From contig NZ_JARVCN010000028.1 in the NCBI RefSeq assembly GCF_038442745.1, positions 1 to 15,212 on the forward strand: a stretch of DNA of 15,212 nt, read 5' to 3'. Made by a program: the position numbers and the translations under genes. The first letter of the stretch is position 1. Each line of letters starts with the position of its first letter. This stretch comes from Crocosphaera sp038442745 (lineage in GTDB: Bacteria > Cyanobacteriota > Cyanobacteriia > Cyanobacteriales > Microcystaceae). The notes beneath the pieces were generated by a model that saw nothing but the letters and a program-made list of their open reading frames with translations, made no database searches and was not told the origin of the DNA. Positions 7,485 to 14,693 of this stretch are shown in pieces.

Positions 7485-8227
7485 ACTGCCTCTAATTCAG
7501 TTGCTAAAGATTCTTTGACTTGTTCTTGGTAATAATTAACAGCGTCTTCGGGAACGCAGCAATCTCGGACAGTCTGAAAAATTTCAGCTTTATCTAAATT
7601 ACTACCCACTATTTCAAAACCACTAAAACGATCTGGTTTACCGTTTAACCAACGGGGTAAATTTAAGGGTGTCAATTCTAATTCCGATTTTCCCGATCTA
7701 AAATCACCATAATAAATTTGTCCGTCTGCTAAATCGAATATTCCCTTTACCCGAAACACCTCACCATAAGCACCTTGGATGAGTTCCAGCCAAAAAGTAG
7801 CTAAACTCTCAAAATCTAGGATTTCTCCTGTCAGAACGCCTCTATGAATCTGTAAAGCTGTGGTTGGGTTAGTTATGTGAGTTCTGGGAATAATTTCATC
7901 GCCCCAAGTCTTTAGTTCTGTATTATCTGTATCATCTGGAATGATAGCGACTCGATGAGAATTAACCGTTTGCAGTAAAGATTCAATTCCTGCTAAATCT
8001 AAATACCAGGGAATTTCAACATAAGTAATAGTGTTGCTGAATGCAACTTCTTCTGCTGTCTGATAAAGCTTCAATTGAGGATGCTTACTTTGAAGATAAA
8101 TTGCATCAATAGGGATAGAATGGGTTTCAGGACTGAAATAGCCTACAGTTTCATTAGTTTGGGCTATTTGTTCATCAATCCACTGAGTTTTGCCCGCACC
8201 TGGGGGACTAGCAACAGCAATAATCAT
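7481..8227 (-). CDS. CobW-like P-loop protein (COG0523-related)
   Basis: COG0523 proteins are GTPases that deliver metals, mostly zinc or cobalt, to client proteins. The 248-residue protein starts with a Walker A loop SPPGAGKT (7-14). Its C-terminal half has CobW-C-like features: YGEVFRVKGIFDLADG (154-169), RFSGFEIVG (200-208) and NLDKAEIF followed by DCCV (222-225). It lacks the CxCC metal motif and the ExxG switch of classic members and is shorter than the usual ~320 residues or more, so it is a divergent or reduced relative. A strong Fur/Zur-like palindrome lies 12 bases before the ATG. Together with the coupled metallophosphoesterase this suggests a metal-limitation response, most simply zinc. 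The family placement rests on the overall pattern rather than every signature. Confidence 0.7.
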   Translation of the reverse strand: MIIAVASPPGAGKTQWIDEQIAQTNETVGYFSPETHSIPIDAIYLQSKHPQLKLYQTAEEVAFSNTITYVEIPWYLDLAGIESLLQTVNSHRVAIIPDDTDNTELKTWGDEIIPRTHITNPTTALQIHRGVLTGEILDFESLATFWLELIQGAYGEVFRVKGIFDLADGQIYYGDFRSGKSELELTPLNLPRWLNGKPDRFSGFEIVGSNLDKAEIFQTVRDCCVPEDAVNYYQEQVKESLATELEAV

Positions 8228-8239
8228 AACGAGATTCTT

Positions 8240-8254
8240 CGATAACGATTATCA
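8240..8254. promoter_or_regulatory. Fur/Zur box before the CobW-like operon
   Basis: CGATAACGATTATCA matches the Fur-family 7-1-7 palindrome TGATAATNATTATCA at 12 of 14 defined positions. It lies 12 bases upstream of the CobW-like ATG on the - strand, a repressor position. Fur and Zur boxes cannot be told apart by eye; the COG0523-like target favours Zur. Confidence 0.65.
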
Positions 8255-8300
8255 TTATATCCAAAAATCAGAATAGTATTGTTAGAGAATTTAAACTAAA

Positions 8301-8330
8301 GCGCACCGCTTCGCGGATCTCTGCGAGATC
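8301..8330. repeat. Double-hairpin palindromic repeat
   Basis: Two perfect hairpins are adjacent: CCGC-TTC-GCGG (8306-8316) and GATCTC-TGC-GAGATC (8316-8330), preceded by GCGCA. The GCGCACCGC core also occurs at 14925-14933 in another hairpin. It lies between divergent genes, so it is not a terminator; it resembles the short GC-rich palindromes scattered in cyanobacterial genomes. Confidence 0.6.
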
Positions 8331-8403
8331 GCCGATTACCTTCTATTGCTAAATCCAGTTCACTATATCTACAATTATATGTACACACAGAAACGACTCA
8401 ACT

Positions 8404-8625
8404 ATGGATACTGTTACCTATACGGAATTTAGGCAAAAGCTGGCTGGATATCTCAACAAAATTGAAGTAGATCGCGTTCCGTTAATCGTTACTAGGCAAA
8501 ATGCAGCCTCGGTAGTAGTAATGAGTTTAGATGACTTTAAAGCTTACGAGGCAACTTTTCATCTATTATCTAGTAAAAATAATGCAGACAGGTTAAATGA
8601 TGCGATCGATGAACTTCGTTATTAA
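8404..8625 (+). CDS. Phd/YefM-type antitoxin
   Basis: This is a type II antitoxin that binds operator DNA through its N-terminal half and neutralises a toxin through its C-terminal helix. The 73-residue product shows the family pattern: TYTEFRQKLAGYLNKIEVDRVPLIVTRQ (5-32), then the conserved VVVMSLDDFKAYEAT block (~37-51), then a tail NNADRLNDAIDELRY that looks like the toxin-binding helix of YefM. The usual partner is a ~85-residue YoeB RNase directly downstream. None is present: the next gene, 30 bases on, is a Shedu-like nuclease. The antitoxin is intact, so it is either an orphan or paired with an unusual partner. Confidence 0.88.
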   Translation: MDTVTYTEFRQKLAGYLNKIEVDRVPLIVTRQNAASVVVMSLDDFKAYEATFHLLSSKNNADRLNDAIDELRY

Positions 8626-8655
8626 AATCATTTTCTTTTACTTTGAAAATTTATT

Positions 8656-9345
8656 ATGAGCATTTATCCACCTGATGAATTCAAAGTCGATCCATATGAC
8701 ATAACGTCAAAGCAAGTAGACCAGTTTTTATCACTAATAATTAAAAATTCAGACGAAACAGAAATTGATGATTTTTTGAGTAAAAACCTATCTATATTAG
8801 CATTTATTTCAGTTTTTTTCTGGACAGGACATCATGGTGCTTGGATTCTTCCTCAACAACTAATTAAACCTCGTGTTGGACAAAATAAAGGCTTAAAACC
8901 AGATTATTTATTTGCAGGTGATAATTCAGATGGAGTGACGTGGTGGATATTAGAATTAAAAGGAGCAAATGAAAATATTTGGATTGAAGACAAAAATGGA
9001 GATTTTAGATTTAGCGGTGCAGCAAACAAAGGAGTAAATCAACTTACTAGATATATTGATTACTGCACTATCAATCAAGGAGCAATTAGAGATACATACG
9101 GAATCGACTCATTTACAGAACCTAAAGGGATATTACTTATTGGAAGAGGAAAAGAGTTTAAAAATAATGAGCAAAAAAGAAATTTAAAACGCAGACATAA
9201 TCGGAATAATCCTCATCTTCAAATTAGAACATACGATGCACTAATTAACAAAATTAAAGATGCTGGACAAATTAACCATAAGTTACCTTGGTTACAAAAG
9301 CTAAAAATAAATTTGCTAACAACACAATTAGAAAATACAGAATAA
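8656..9345 (+). CDS. Shedu-like (DUF4263) PD-(D/E)XK nuclease
   Basis: This is a putative anti-phage nuclease related to SduA. The 229-residue protein has an N-terminal helical part with DDFLSKNLSILAF (38-50), like the 'LxxNPxLL' start of the DUF4263 region. The nuclease core follows: KPDYLFAG with Asp83, then WWILELKGA with Glu100 and Lys102, which is the D-(E)xK signature. NQLTRYIDY (128-136) is the helix with Gln129 and Tyr133 (QxxxY) common in this superfamily. KGILLIGRG (157-165) and LQIRTYDALINKI (~193-205) match the DUF4263 C-terminal strands, where the phrase 'ivGr...i.tyd.L' is typical. It is short, with little beyond the core. It lies 30 bases after the Phd-type antitoxin and may share its transcript. 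Nuclease fold is well supported; phage defence is inferred from the family. Confidence 0.8.
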   Translation: MSIYPPDEFKVDPYDITSKQVDQFLSLIIKNSDETEIDDFLSKNLSILAFISVFFWTGHHGAWILPQQLIKPRVGQNKGLKPDYLFAGDNSDGVTWWILELKGANENIWIEDKNGDFRFSGAANKGVNQLTRYIDYCTINQGAIRDTYGIDSFTEPKGILLIGRGKEFKNNEQKRNLKRRHNRNNPHLQIRTYDALINKIKDAGQINHKLPWLQKLKINLLTTQLENTE

Positions 9346-9346
9346 T

Positions 9347-9511
9347 TTTCAATTATGGGATATTAAATGTGAAACTAAGACTTTTTCTCGTACAGATAAA
9401 TCTTATGTTAATGCCATGATCGATTCTAGCGATCGCTTTGTTGTGATCGTTAATGATCAATATACAAAAGTTGCGATATGGGATCTTCAATCTGAAAGTT
9501 GTATATCGAGT
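9347..9511 (+). pseudogene. Decayed WD40-repeat fragment
   Basis: Read in the frame beginning at 9347, this stretch gives FQLWDIKCETKTFSRTD, then YVNAMIDSSDRFVVIVNDQ, then VAIWDLQSESCIS. That spacing matches one WD40 repeat (…LWDI…H…V.A..FSPDGR.L.S.S.D..V.IWDL.S…CI) with the SPDG and GS positions eroded to SSDR and IVND. No methionine start precedes it, and it begins two bases after the nuclease stop codon. It is best read as the leftover of a WD40 protein gene deleted when neighbouring accessory genes arrived. Confidence 0.6.
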
Positions 9512-9544
9512 AAAATAATATTCACTCTCAATATACGATCAACC

Positions 9545-9778
9545 ATGACCAGTATAAACCTTAACGATTTAAGCAAAGATAATCGCGATCGCCTAAAACA
9601 AAGAGCAGCAATTCATGGGCGATCGCTCGAATCAGAACTAGATTCAATTTTAACCAGCGTGTTTGAAGAAAAAACCGCAGAAAATTCTCTTAAAGAGTTA
9701 CTTCTTGCTATGCCTGATGTGGGCGAAGATGAGGATTTTAACCGTGTTAGAGACAATTCTAGAGAAATTTCACTGTGA
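9545..9778 (+). CDS. FitA-like antitoxin (ribbon-helix-helix)
   Basis: This is the antitoxin of a FitAB/VapBC-type pair; it binds DNA by an N-terminal ribbon-helix-helix and inhibits the PIN toxin with its C-terminal tail. The 77-residue product begins MTSINLNDLSKDNRDRLKQR, then AAIHGRSLESELDSIL, which is the FitA ribbon-helix-helix pattern ('…L.iRnLdd.l..rLr.rAa.hGrSme.E.r.iL'). ATG 9545 is chosen over ATG 9416 because residues before it are WD40 remnant, not antitoxin. The stop overlaps the toxin GTG in GTGA, showing translational coupling. Two HIP1 sites (9585, 9619) lie inside, indicating long residence in this lineage. The cognate toxin is broken, so the gene is probably a relic antitoxin. 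Confidence 0.85.
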   Translation: MTSINLNDLSKDNRDRLKQRAAIHGRSLESELDSILTSVFEEKTAENSLKELLLAMPDVGEDEDFNRVRDNSREISL

Positions 9779-10185
9779 CCAAATATTTGCTCGATACGAA
9801 TGTTATCTCCGAACTACGAAAGAAAAATCGCTGTAATTTAGGCGTTAGAAATTGGTATACAACGATTGACGAACAAGAAATTTATTTGAGTGTGTTAGTA
9901 GTTGGTGAACTCCGTTGTGGTGTTGAATTGATTAGAAGACGCGATCCTGATGCCGCGTCAAATTTAGATGTCTGGCTCAAAACAATTATTCAAGAATACA
10001 GCAATCGGATTTTTCCCATAACTCAAGAAATTGCCGAAACTTGAGGGAAAATGAATGTACCCGATCCTATCTCTACTGTCGATGGGCTACTTGCAGCTAC
10101 AGCAAAGGTGCATAATTGTTTAGTAACCCTAAACACTAAGGATATTATGCGATGTAATATTGATTATTACAATCCTTTTATATAA
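9775..10185 (+). pseudogene. FitB/VapC-type PIN toxin with in-frame TGA
   Basis: PIN-domain toxins are Mg-dependent RNases. From GTG 9775 the frame reads MTKYLLDTNVISEL, VVGELRCGVELI, RIFPITQEIAET, then TGA at 10042-10044. In the same frame it continues GKMNVPDPISTVDGLLAATA, then CLVTLNTKDI, and ends at TAA 10183. This is the full FitB architecture with acidic residues Asp7, Glu45, Asp103 and Asp123 (counting the TGA as codon 90). Family members carry Trp at the stop position (EIA..W), so a single TGG-to-TGA change explains it. Without readthrough the 89-residue product lacks half the active site. The downstream ATG (10051) could at most give a short inert fragment. A sequencing error would be the main alternative. 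Confidence 0.88.
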
Positions 10186-10200
10186 AGATTAAAGCTACCC

Positions 10201-11196
10201 TTACTGCAACATCAAAGCGACTTGTTTGGCAAAATAAGTCAAAATTAAGTCTGCCCCTGCCCGTTTCATACTGGTAAGGGTTTCTAAAACGACTTTCTTT
10301 TCATCAATCCAACCTTTTTGGGCAGCCGCTTTAACCATCGCATATTCACCACTGACGTTATAAGCAGCAACAGGTAAGTTGGTATATTCCTTGATGCGAC
10401 AAATAATGTCGAGATAAGCTAAAGCCGGTTTAACCATAACGATATCCGCACCTTCAGCAATGTCCAAAGCCACTTCTTTGATAGCTTCTCGACTATTAGC
10501 CGGATTCATTTGATAGGTTTGTTTATCCCCAAATTGGGGGGCAGATTCTAAAGCATCGCGAAAAGGTCCATAATAAGCCGAGGCATATTTAGCCGAATAA
10601 GCTAAGATTCCCACGTCAAAGTAACCAGCCGCATCTAAACCTTTGCGAATTGCCCCTATTCTCCCGTCCATCATATCGGAAGGGGCTACTATATCTGCCC
10701 CTGCTTCTGCTTGAGAAATGGATTGCTTGACCAACACTTCTACGGTTTCGTCGTTGAGAATTATGCCATCTTCGACTATGCCATCATGACCGTAGGTAGA
10801 AAAAGGATCAAGTGCTACATCAGTAATGACGGTAATTTCAGGAATTTCTTGTTTAATTGCTCTGACAGTGCGCTGTACTAAACCATCAGGATTATAGCTT
10901 TCTGTTCCTGCATTATCTTTTTTATCCGTAGCAATGAGGGGAAAAAGTGCGATCGCATTGATTCCTAAACCAGCAGCCTCGGCTATTTCTTTCAGCAGTA
11001 AATCTAGGGTATAACGATAGATTCCTGGCATTGAAGAGATTTCTTCTTGTTGATTTTCTCCCTCCATTACAAATACAGGATAAATCAGATCATTAACTGT
11101 TAATTGGGTTTCCCGTACCATACTACGCAAGGATGGAGTACGACGGAGGCGACGAGGACGATGGACTAAGGAGAGATATTCAGTAGTAGAACTCAT
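10201..11196 (-). CDS. hemB: Delta-aminolevulinic acid dehydratase, Mg type
   Basis: This enzyme (porphobilinogen synthase) condenses two 5-aminolevulinate molecules to porphobilinogen, an early step to haem, chlorophyll and bilins. From ATG 11196 the protein is 331 residues, normal for the family. A TTG at 11211 would add five residues and is unlikely. Substrate-binding lysines are in YSAKYAS (Lys203) and MVKPALAY (Lys256). The metal region reads DVALDPFSTYGHDG (126-139): the zinc-type cysteines (DVCLCxYTxHGHCG) are replaced, so this is the cysteine-free, magnesium-using form. The N-terminal RPRRLRRTPSLR is typical. Two Fur-like boxes lie just upstream. Its 3' end is 15 bases from the end of the broken PIN toxin, in convergent orientation. 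Confidence 0.96.
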   Translation of the reverse strand: MSSTTEYLSLVHRPRRLRRTPSLRSMVRETQLTVNDLIYPVFVMEGENQQEEISSMPGIYRYTLDLLLKEIAEAAGLGINAIALFPLIATDKKDNAGTESYNPDGLVQRTVRAIKQEIPEITVITDVALDPFSTYGHDGIVEDGIILNDETVEVLVKQSISQAEAGADIVAPSDMMDGRIGAIRKGLDAAGYFDVGILAYSAKYASAYYGPFRDALESAPQFGDKQTYQMNPANSREAIKEVALDIAEGADIVMVKPALAYLDIICRIKEYTNLPVAAYNVSGEYAMVKAAAQKGWIDEKKVVLETLTSMKRAGADLILTYFAKQVALMLQ

Positions 11197-11225
11197 AACG
11201 TCTAATGGCAAACTCGTTCCCTAAA

Positions 11226-11243
11226 ATGACGACTATCATTATA
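11226..11243. promoter_or_regulatory. Fur-like box 1 upstream of hemB
   Basis: On the - strand this reads TATAATGATAGTCGTCAT, matching the 19-base Fur consensus (GATAAT repeats) at 14 of 18 aligned positions. It lies 29 bases before the hemB ATG. Iron-responsive control of hemB by Fur proteins is reported in cyanobacteria, which fits. Motif call by eye. Confidence 0.45.
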
Positions 11244-11246
11244 CAT

Positions 11247-11261
11247 TGAGAGCAATTATCA
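11247..11261. promoter_or_regulatory. Fur-like box 2 upstream of hemB
   Basis: TGAGAGCAATTATCA matches TGATAATNATTATCA at 11 of 14 defined positions, with a perfect right half. It is adjacent to box 1, making a tandem operator in the hemB-comM divergent region. Confidence 0.45.
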
Positions 11262-11303
11262 TTTGAACTATTAATGGGATTTTCTGACTAGATATTCCTT
11301 AGA

Positions 11304-11331
11304 ACTGTTCACTGTTCACTGGTAACTGATT
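11304..11331. repeat. Heptamer short tandem repeat (STRR-like)
   Basis: Four heptamers follow each other: ACTGTTC, ACTGTTC, ACTGGTA, ACTGATT. Such tandem heptamers occur in cyanobacterial intergenic DNA. It lies between hemB and comM and has no evident regulatory role. Confidence 0.65.
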
Positions 11332-11407
11332 GTCAAGGGAGGGCTAATTTTTCCCCAATTTCTGGGAATACTAAACAAAACAAACAATCAAGTCATAGGA
11401 AAGTGAA

Positions 11408-12937
11408 ATGTTAGCCAGGGTTTGGTGTGCTTCATTAGTGGGTATTGATGCGGTGAAAGTTGGGGTAGAAGTGGATGTAGCCGGTGGACTTCCTGCTATT
11501 ACAATTGTGGGATTACCAGACACTGCCGTACAAGAATCCAGGGAAAGAGTAAAAGCAGCCATTAAGAATTCAGGTTTTGCCTTTCCCGTGCGAAAAATAA
11601 TTATTAACTTAGCTCCGGCTGACTTACGTAAAGAAGGCCCTTCGTTTGACTTACCCATCAGTGTGGGTGTGTTAACCGCCTCAGAGCAAGTTGATGCCCA
11701 TTTATTGGGGGATTATTTGTTTTTAGGGGAATTATCCCTTGATGGCAGTTTGCGCCCTGTTGCTGGCGTTTTACCCATCGCTGCTAAAGCGCAACAGCTA
11801 GGGATTAAAGGGTTAGTGGTACCGATGGATAACGCCCAAGAAGCAGCCGTGGTCAAAGATTTAGCGGTTTATGGTTTCCAGCACCTTTCCGATGTTGCTG
11901 ACTTCCTCTGTCAACCCCAAAACTATCAACCTGTCACCTATCAACCCTCGAAAAAGAATCACTCAGTCCCTATTTTTCCCCTGGATCTCAAGGATGTTAA
12001 AGGCCAAACCCACGCCCGTCGCGCCTTGGAAATAGCGGCATCGGGGGGACATAACCTAATTTTGGTGGGACCTCCTGGCAGCGGAAAAACCATGTTAGCC
12101 AAACGTTTACCTGGAATTTTACCCCCTTTGTCTTTCTCTGAGGCGTTAGAAGTGTCTCAGGTCTATTCTGTGGCTGGTTTACTGAAAAATAAGGGATCTT
12201 TGATAGAAGATCGTCCTTTTCGCAGTCCTCACCATTCTGCGTCCGGTCCTAGTTTAGTGGGGGGTGGTAGTTATCCCAAACCTGGAGAAATTTCGTTATC
12301 CCATCACGGTATCTTATTTTTAGACGAATTAACTGAGTTTAAGCGCAATGTTTTGGAGTTTCTTCGTCAACCATTGGAGGATGGTTACGTTTCTATTTCT
12401 CGTACTCGTCAGTCGGTAACATACCCTTCACAGTTTACCCTGGTAGCGAGTACCAACCCTTGTCCCTGCGGATATTTCGGCGATCCCATCCAACGCTGCA
12501 CCTGTTCCCCCCGTCAACGGGAACAATATTGGGCAAAGTTATCGGGTCCATTGATGGATAGAATTGATTTACAGGTGGCGGTTAACCGTCTTAAACCCGA
12601 AGAAATGACGCAACAGGTCACAGGGGAGGGATCGGATAGTATTAGAGAGAGGGTAAAATTAGCCCGCGATCGCGCTCAATATCGTTTTAAGGAAGATCCT
12701 TCGGTAAGTTGTAATGCACAGATGCAAACCCCCCATTTACGGCGTTTTTGTGAGTTGGATGATTCTAGTCGTAACTTATTAGAAGGGGCGATCAATAAGT
12801 TAGGGTTATCTGCAAGGGCGATGGATCGGGTGTTAAAGGTGTCTCGTACTATTGCGGATCTCGCTGATGATGATGCGGTTAAAAGTTATCATGTTGCTGA
12901 GGCGATACAGTATCGAACTATTGATAGAATGCAGTAA
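11408..12937 (+). CDS. comM: YifB/ComM family Mg-chelatase-like AAA ATPase
   Basis: ComM is a hexameric AAA+ helicase that extends heteroduplex branches when incoming DNA is integrated during natural transformation. The 509-residue protein is full length. Residues ~20-170 form the Lon-protease-like (ChlI) N-domain (VGLPDTAVQESRERVKAAI, NLAPADLRKEGPSFDLPI). Walker A GPPGSGKT is at 221-228, Walker B LFLDE at 303-307, and GPLMDRIDL, the arginine-finger region, at 380-388. The Cys cluster CPC...CTC is at 352-354 and 364-366. The C-terminal SARAMDRVLKVSRTIADL helix is the Mg-chelatase-related domain. AGGAAAG 8 bases before ATG 11408 is a fair Shine-Dalgarno. It is divergent from hemB. Cyanobacteria often call it magnesium chelatase, but it lacks the ChlI/ChlD partners. 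Confidence 0.95.
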   Translation: MLARVWCASLVGIDAVKVGVEVDVAGGLPAITIVGLPDTAVQESRERVKAAIKNSGFAFPVRKIIINLAPADLRKEGPSFDLPISVGVLTASEQVDAHLLGDYLFLGELSLDGSLRPVAGVLPIAAKAQQLGIKGLVVPMDNAQEAAVVKDLAVYGFQHLSDVADFLCQPQNYQPVTYQPSKKNHSVPIFPLDLKDVKGQTHARRALEIAASGGHNLILVGPPGSGKTMLAKRLPGILPPLSFSEALEVSQVYSVAGLLKNKGSLIEDRPFRSPHHSASGPSLVGGGSYPKPGEISLSHHGILFLDELTEFKRNVLEFLRQPLEDGYVSISRTRQSVTYPSQFTLVASTNPCPCGYFGDPIQRCTCSPRQREQYWAKLSGPLMDRIDLQVAVNRLKPEEMTQQVTGEGSDSIRERVKLARDRAQYRFKEDPSVSCNAQMQTPHLRRFCELDDSSRNLLEGAINKLGLSARAMDRVLKVSRTIADLADDDAVKSYHVAEAIQYRTIDRMQ

Positions 12938-13007
12938 GATTTTTTTGTTATTTTTCTGTAATTTCTGGGAACCCTAATAAGAGTTAGGTCAAATCAATAG
13001 TAACAAA

Positions 13008-14693
13008 ATGAAAGCTTCTGAAACCAGTATTCGTAATCTCTTGGAAGGGACAAAACAGTTTCAAGTTCCTCTTTTTCAAAGACCTTATTCTTGGAAAAAA
13101 AATAACTGGGATACCCTTTGGGATGATTTAATGAGTATTTATGATGGGGATGTTGAGGGAAGTTATTTTTTAGGTCCAATTGTTACACAATCAATATCTG
13201 CCACTGCTGATGGAATTTCATCATTTCTTATTATTGATGGTCAACAGCGTTTAACCACTTTAAGTATTTTGCTAGCAAGTTTAAGAGATAAATTAAAAGA
13301 CGCAAATTCAAGATTTTCAGAACAATTGCATGAATATTTTTTAATTAATAAGTTTCAAGATAATGATGATTATTTTAAAGTTTTACCTACCCAAGCAGAT
13401 CGCAACTCTTATAAAGCCATTATTCATTTAGAAATTAATTCAGATGAAGCTAACGGAAAAATAACTGAAGCTTATCAATATTTCATCAAAAAACTTGACA
13501 AAGAAAAAGCAGATTTTTGTGAAAAAATTAAAAATATTATTCTTGAGAAATTAATTGTTGTTAATATTACATCTGGTAAAGATGATAACCCTTATTTGAT
13601 TTTTGAAAGCTTAAATAATAAAGGAGAAGAATTAACTCAAGCTGATCTAGTTCGTAACTATATATTTATGAAATTACCTGTTGAAACTCCGGAAAAGGAA
13701 AGACAATATAATCGCTTATGGTTACCTCTTGAAAATAGATTTAAAGAACAAGCAGGTGAGAAATATTCTGGCGAATTAACTAACGCTTTTTGGTTCTATT
13801 TAAGAAAAGATGGTAAATCCGTTTCTAAAAATAATATTTATCAATCACTTAAGAAAAAAATTGATAATTCTTCCTATGGATTACAAGAAGAATTGGAATC
13901 ATTAGTGAAATTTTCTCACTATTATGAGTGTTTAAATTTTCCTGAAACAGAAGAATCTAATTCTCTGCTAAAAAACTATTTTAATAGCTTAAAGAAATTA
14001 GATTTCACAACATCACATATTTTTCTATTGAATGTATATCATAATTATCAAAATAGTGAAATCTCAAAAGATGAATTTGAGAAGATATTAATTTATCTAG
14101 AATCCTATTTTGTTCGTCGTTTATTTTCAGGAGTATCTACAAGAGTATTGGGTGGAATTTTTAATAATTTATATAAAGATATACAAAAAGAAAATAACGG
14201 TAATATTGTTCAAAGATTATATAAAATCCTCAATAGGTTTGAAAATCAGAAAAGATGGCCAACAGATGAAGAGTTTAGAAAAGGAGTTTTCAAACATAGT
14301 ATTTACAGCCCAAAAACAGCAGAAAGAACTCAATTTATTCTAGAAAAATTAGAAAAAAGTCAAGGGAAAGAAACTGTTGATATTTCAAAATTGACTGTTG
14401 AACATATTATGCCTCAAACTCTTAGTGCTAAATGGAAAAAAACATTAGGTGAACAAAATGCAAGAAATTATAAAACTTGGCTTCATACATTGGGGAATTT
14501 AACACTTACTGCTTATAATTCAGAATTATCTAATAAACCCTATTCTGATAAACGAGAATGTTTAAAAGATAGTAACTTGTATCTTAATAGGTATTTTCGT
14601 GATATTAATGACTGGAATTTTGATGAGATTAAAGAAAGGGGGAAACACTTAGCTGATATCGCTATAAAAGTTTGGCCACGATCACCCTTTTGA
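13008..14693 (+). CDS. GmrSD-like type IV restriction endonuclease (DUF262-DUF1524)
   Basis: This is a single-chain relative of GmrS-GmrD, which cuts phage DNA carrying modified (glucosylated hydroxymethyl) cytosines; related fused proteins include BrxU and SspE. The 561-residue product has VPLFQRPYSW (20-29) and the DUF262 nucleotide-hydrolysis motif IDGQQRLTTL (76-85), then FESLNNKGEELTQADLVRNYI, all standard for the N-terminal domain. The C-terminal DUF1524 His-Me finger nuclease has VEHIMPQ with His466, then HTLGNLTLTAYNSELSNKP with His493, and Asn residues of the beta-beta-alpha metal site. Both domains look complete. The gene is much more AT-rich than comM before it and has no HIP1 site, consistent with transfer. 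The modified base it recognises cannot be told from sequence. It stands alone, without Dnd/Ssp or BREX genes in view. Confidence 0.92.
   Translation: MKASETSIRNLLEGTKQFQVPLFQRPYSWKKNNWDTLWDDLMSIYDGDVEGSYFLGPIVTQSISATADGISSFLIIDGQQRLTTLSILLASLRDKLKDANSRFSEQLHEYFLINKFQDNDDYFKVLPTQADRNSYKAIIHLEINSDEANGKITEAYQYFIKKLDKEKADFCEKIKNIILEKLIVVNITSGKDDNPYLIFESLNNKGEELTQADLVRNYIFMKLPVETPEKERQYNRLWLPLENRFKEQAGEKYSGELTNAFWFYLRKDGKSVSKNNIYQSLKKKIDNSSYGLQEELESLVKFSHYYECLNFPETEESNSLLKNYFNSLKKLDFTTSHIFLLNVYHNYQNSEISKDEFEKILIYLESYFVRRLFSGVSTRVLGGIFNNLYKDIQKENNGNIVQRLYKILNRFENQKRWPTDEEFRKGVFKHSIYSPKTAERTQFILEKLEKSQGKETVDISKLTVEHIMPQTLSAKWKKTLGEQNARNYKTWLHTLGNLTLTAYNSELSNKPYSDKRECLKDSNLYLNRYFRDINDWNFDEIKERGKHLADIAIKVWPRSPF

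Noticed and set aside
9416..9544. Longer antitoxin starting at ATG 9416
   Set aside because: The extra 43 residues read as WD40, not ribbon-helix-helix; the FitA pattern starts at ATG 9545.
10042..10044. TGA in the PIN toxin as selenocysteine or recoded Trp
   Set aside because: No selenocysteine element is seen, cyanobacteria use TGA as stop, and the family has Trp here, so a nonsense mutation is simpler.
11197..11211. TTG start of hemB at 11211
   Set aside because: ATG 11196 gives the normal family N-terminus and leaves the Fur boxes at a better distance.
12973..12988. CCTAA/TTAGG inverted repeat before the GmrSD gene
   Set aside because: Five pairs only, AT-rich, with no T-run; chance is likely.
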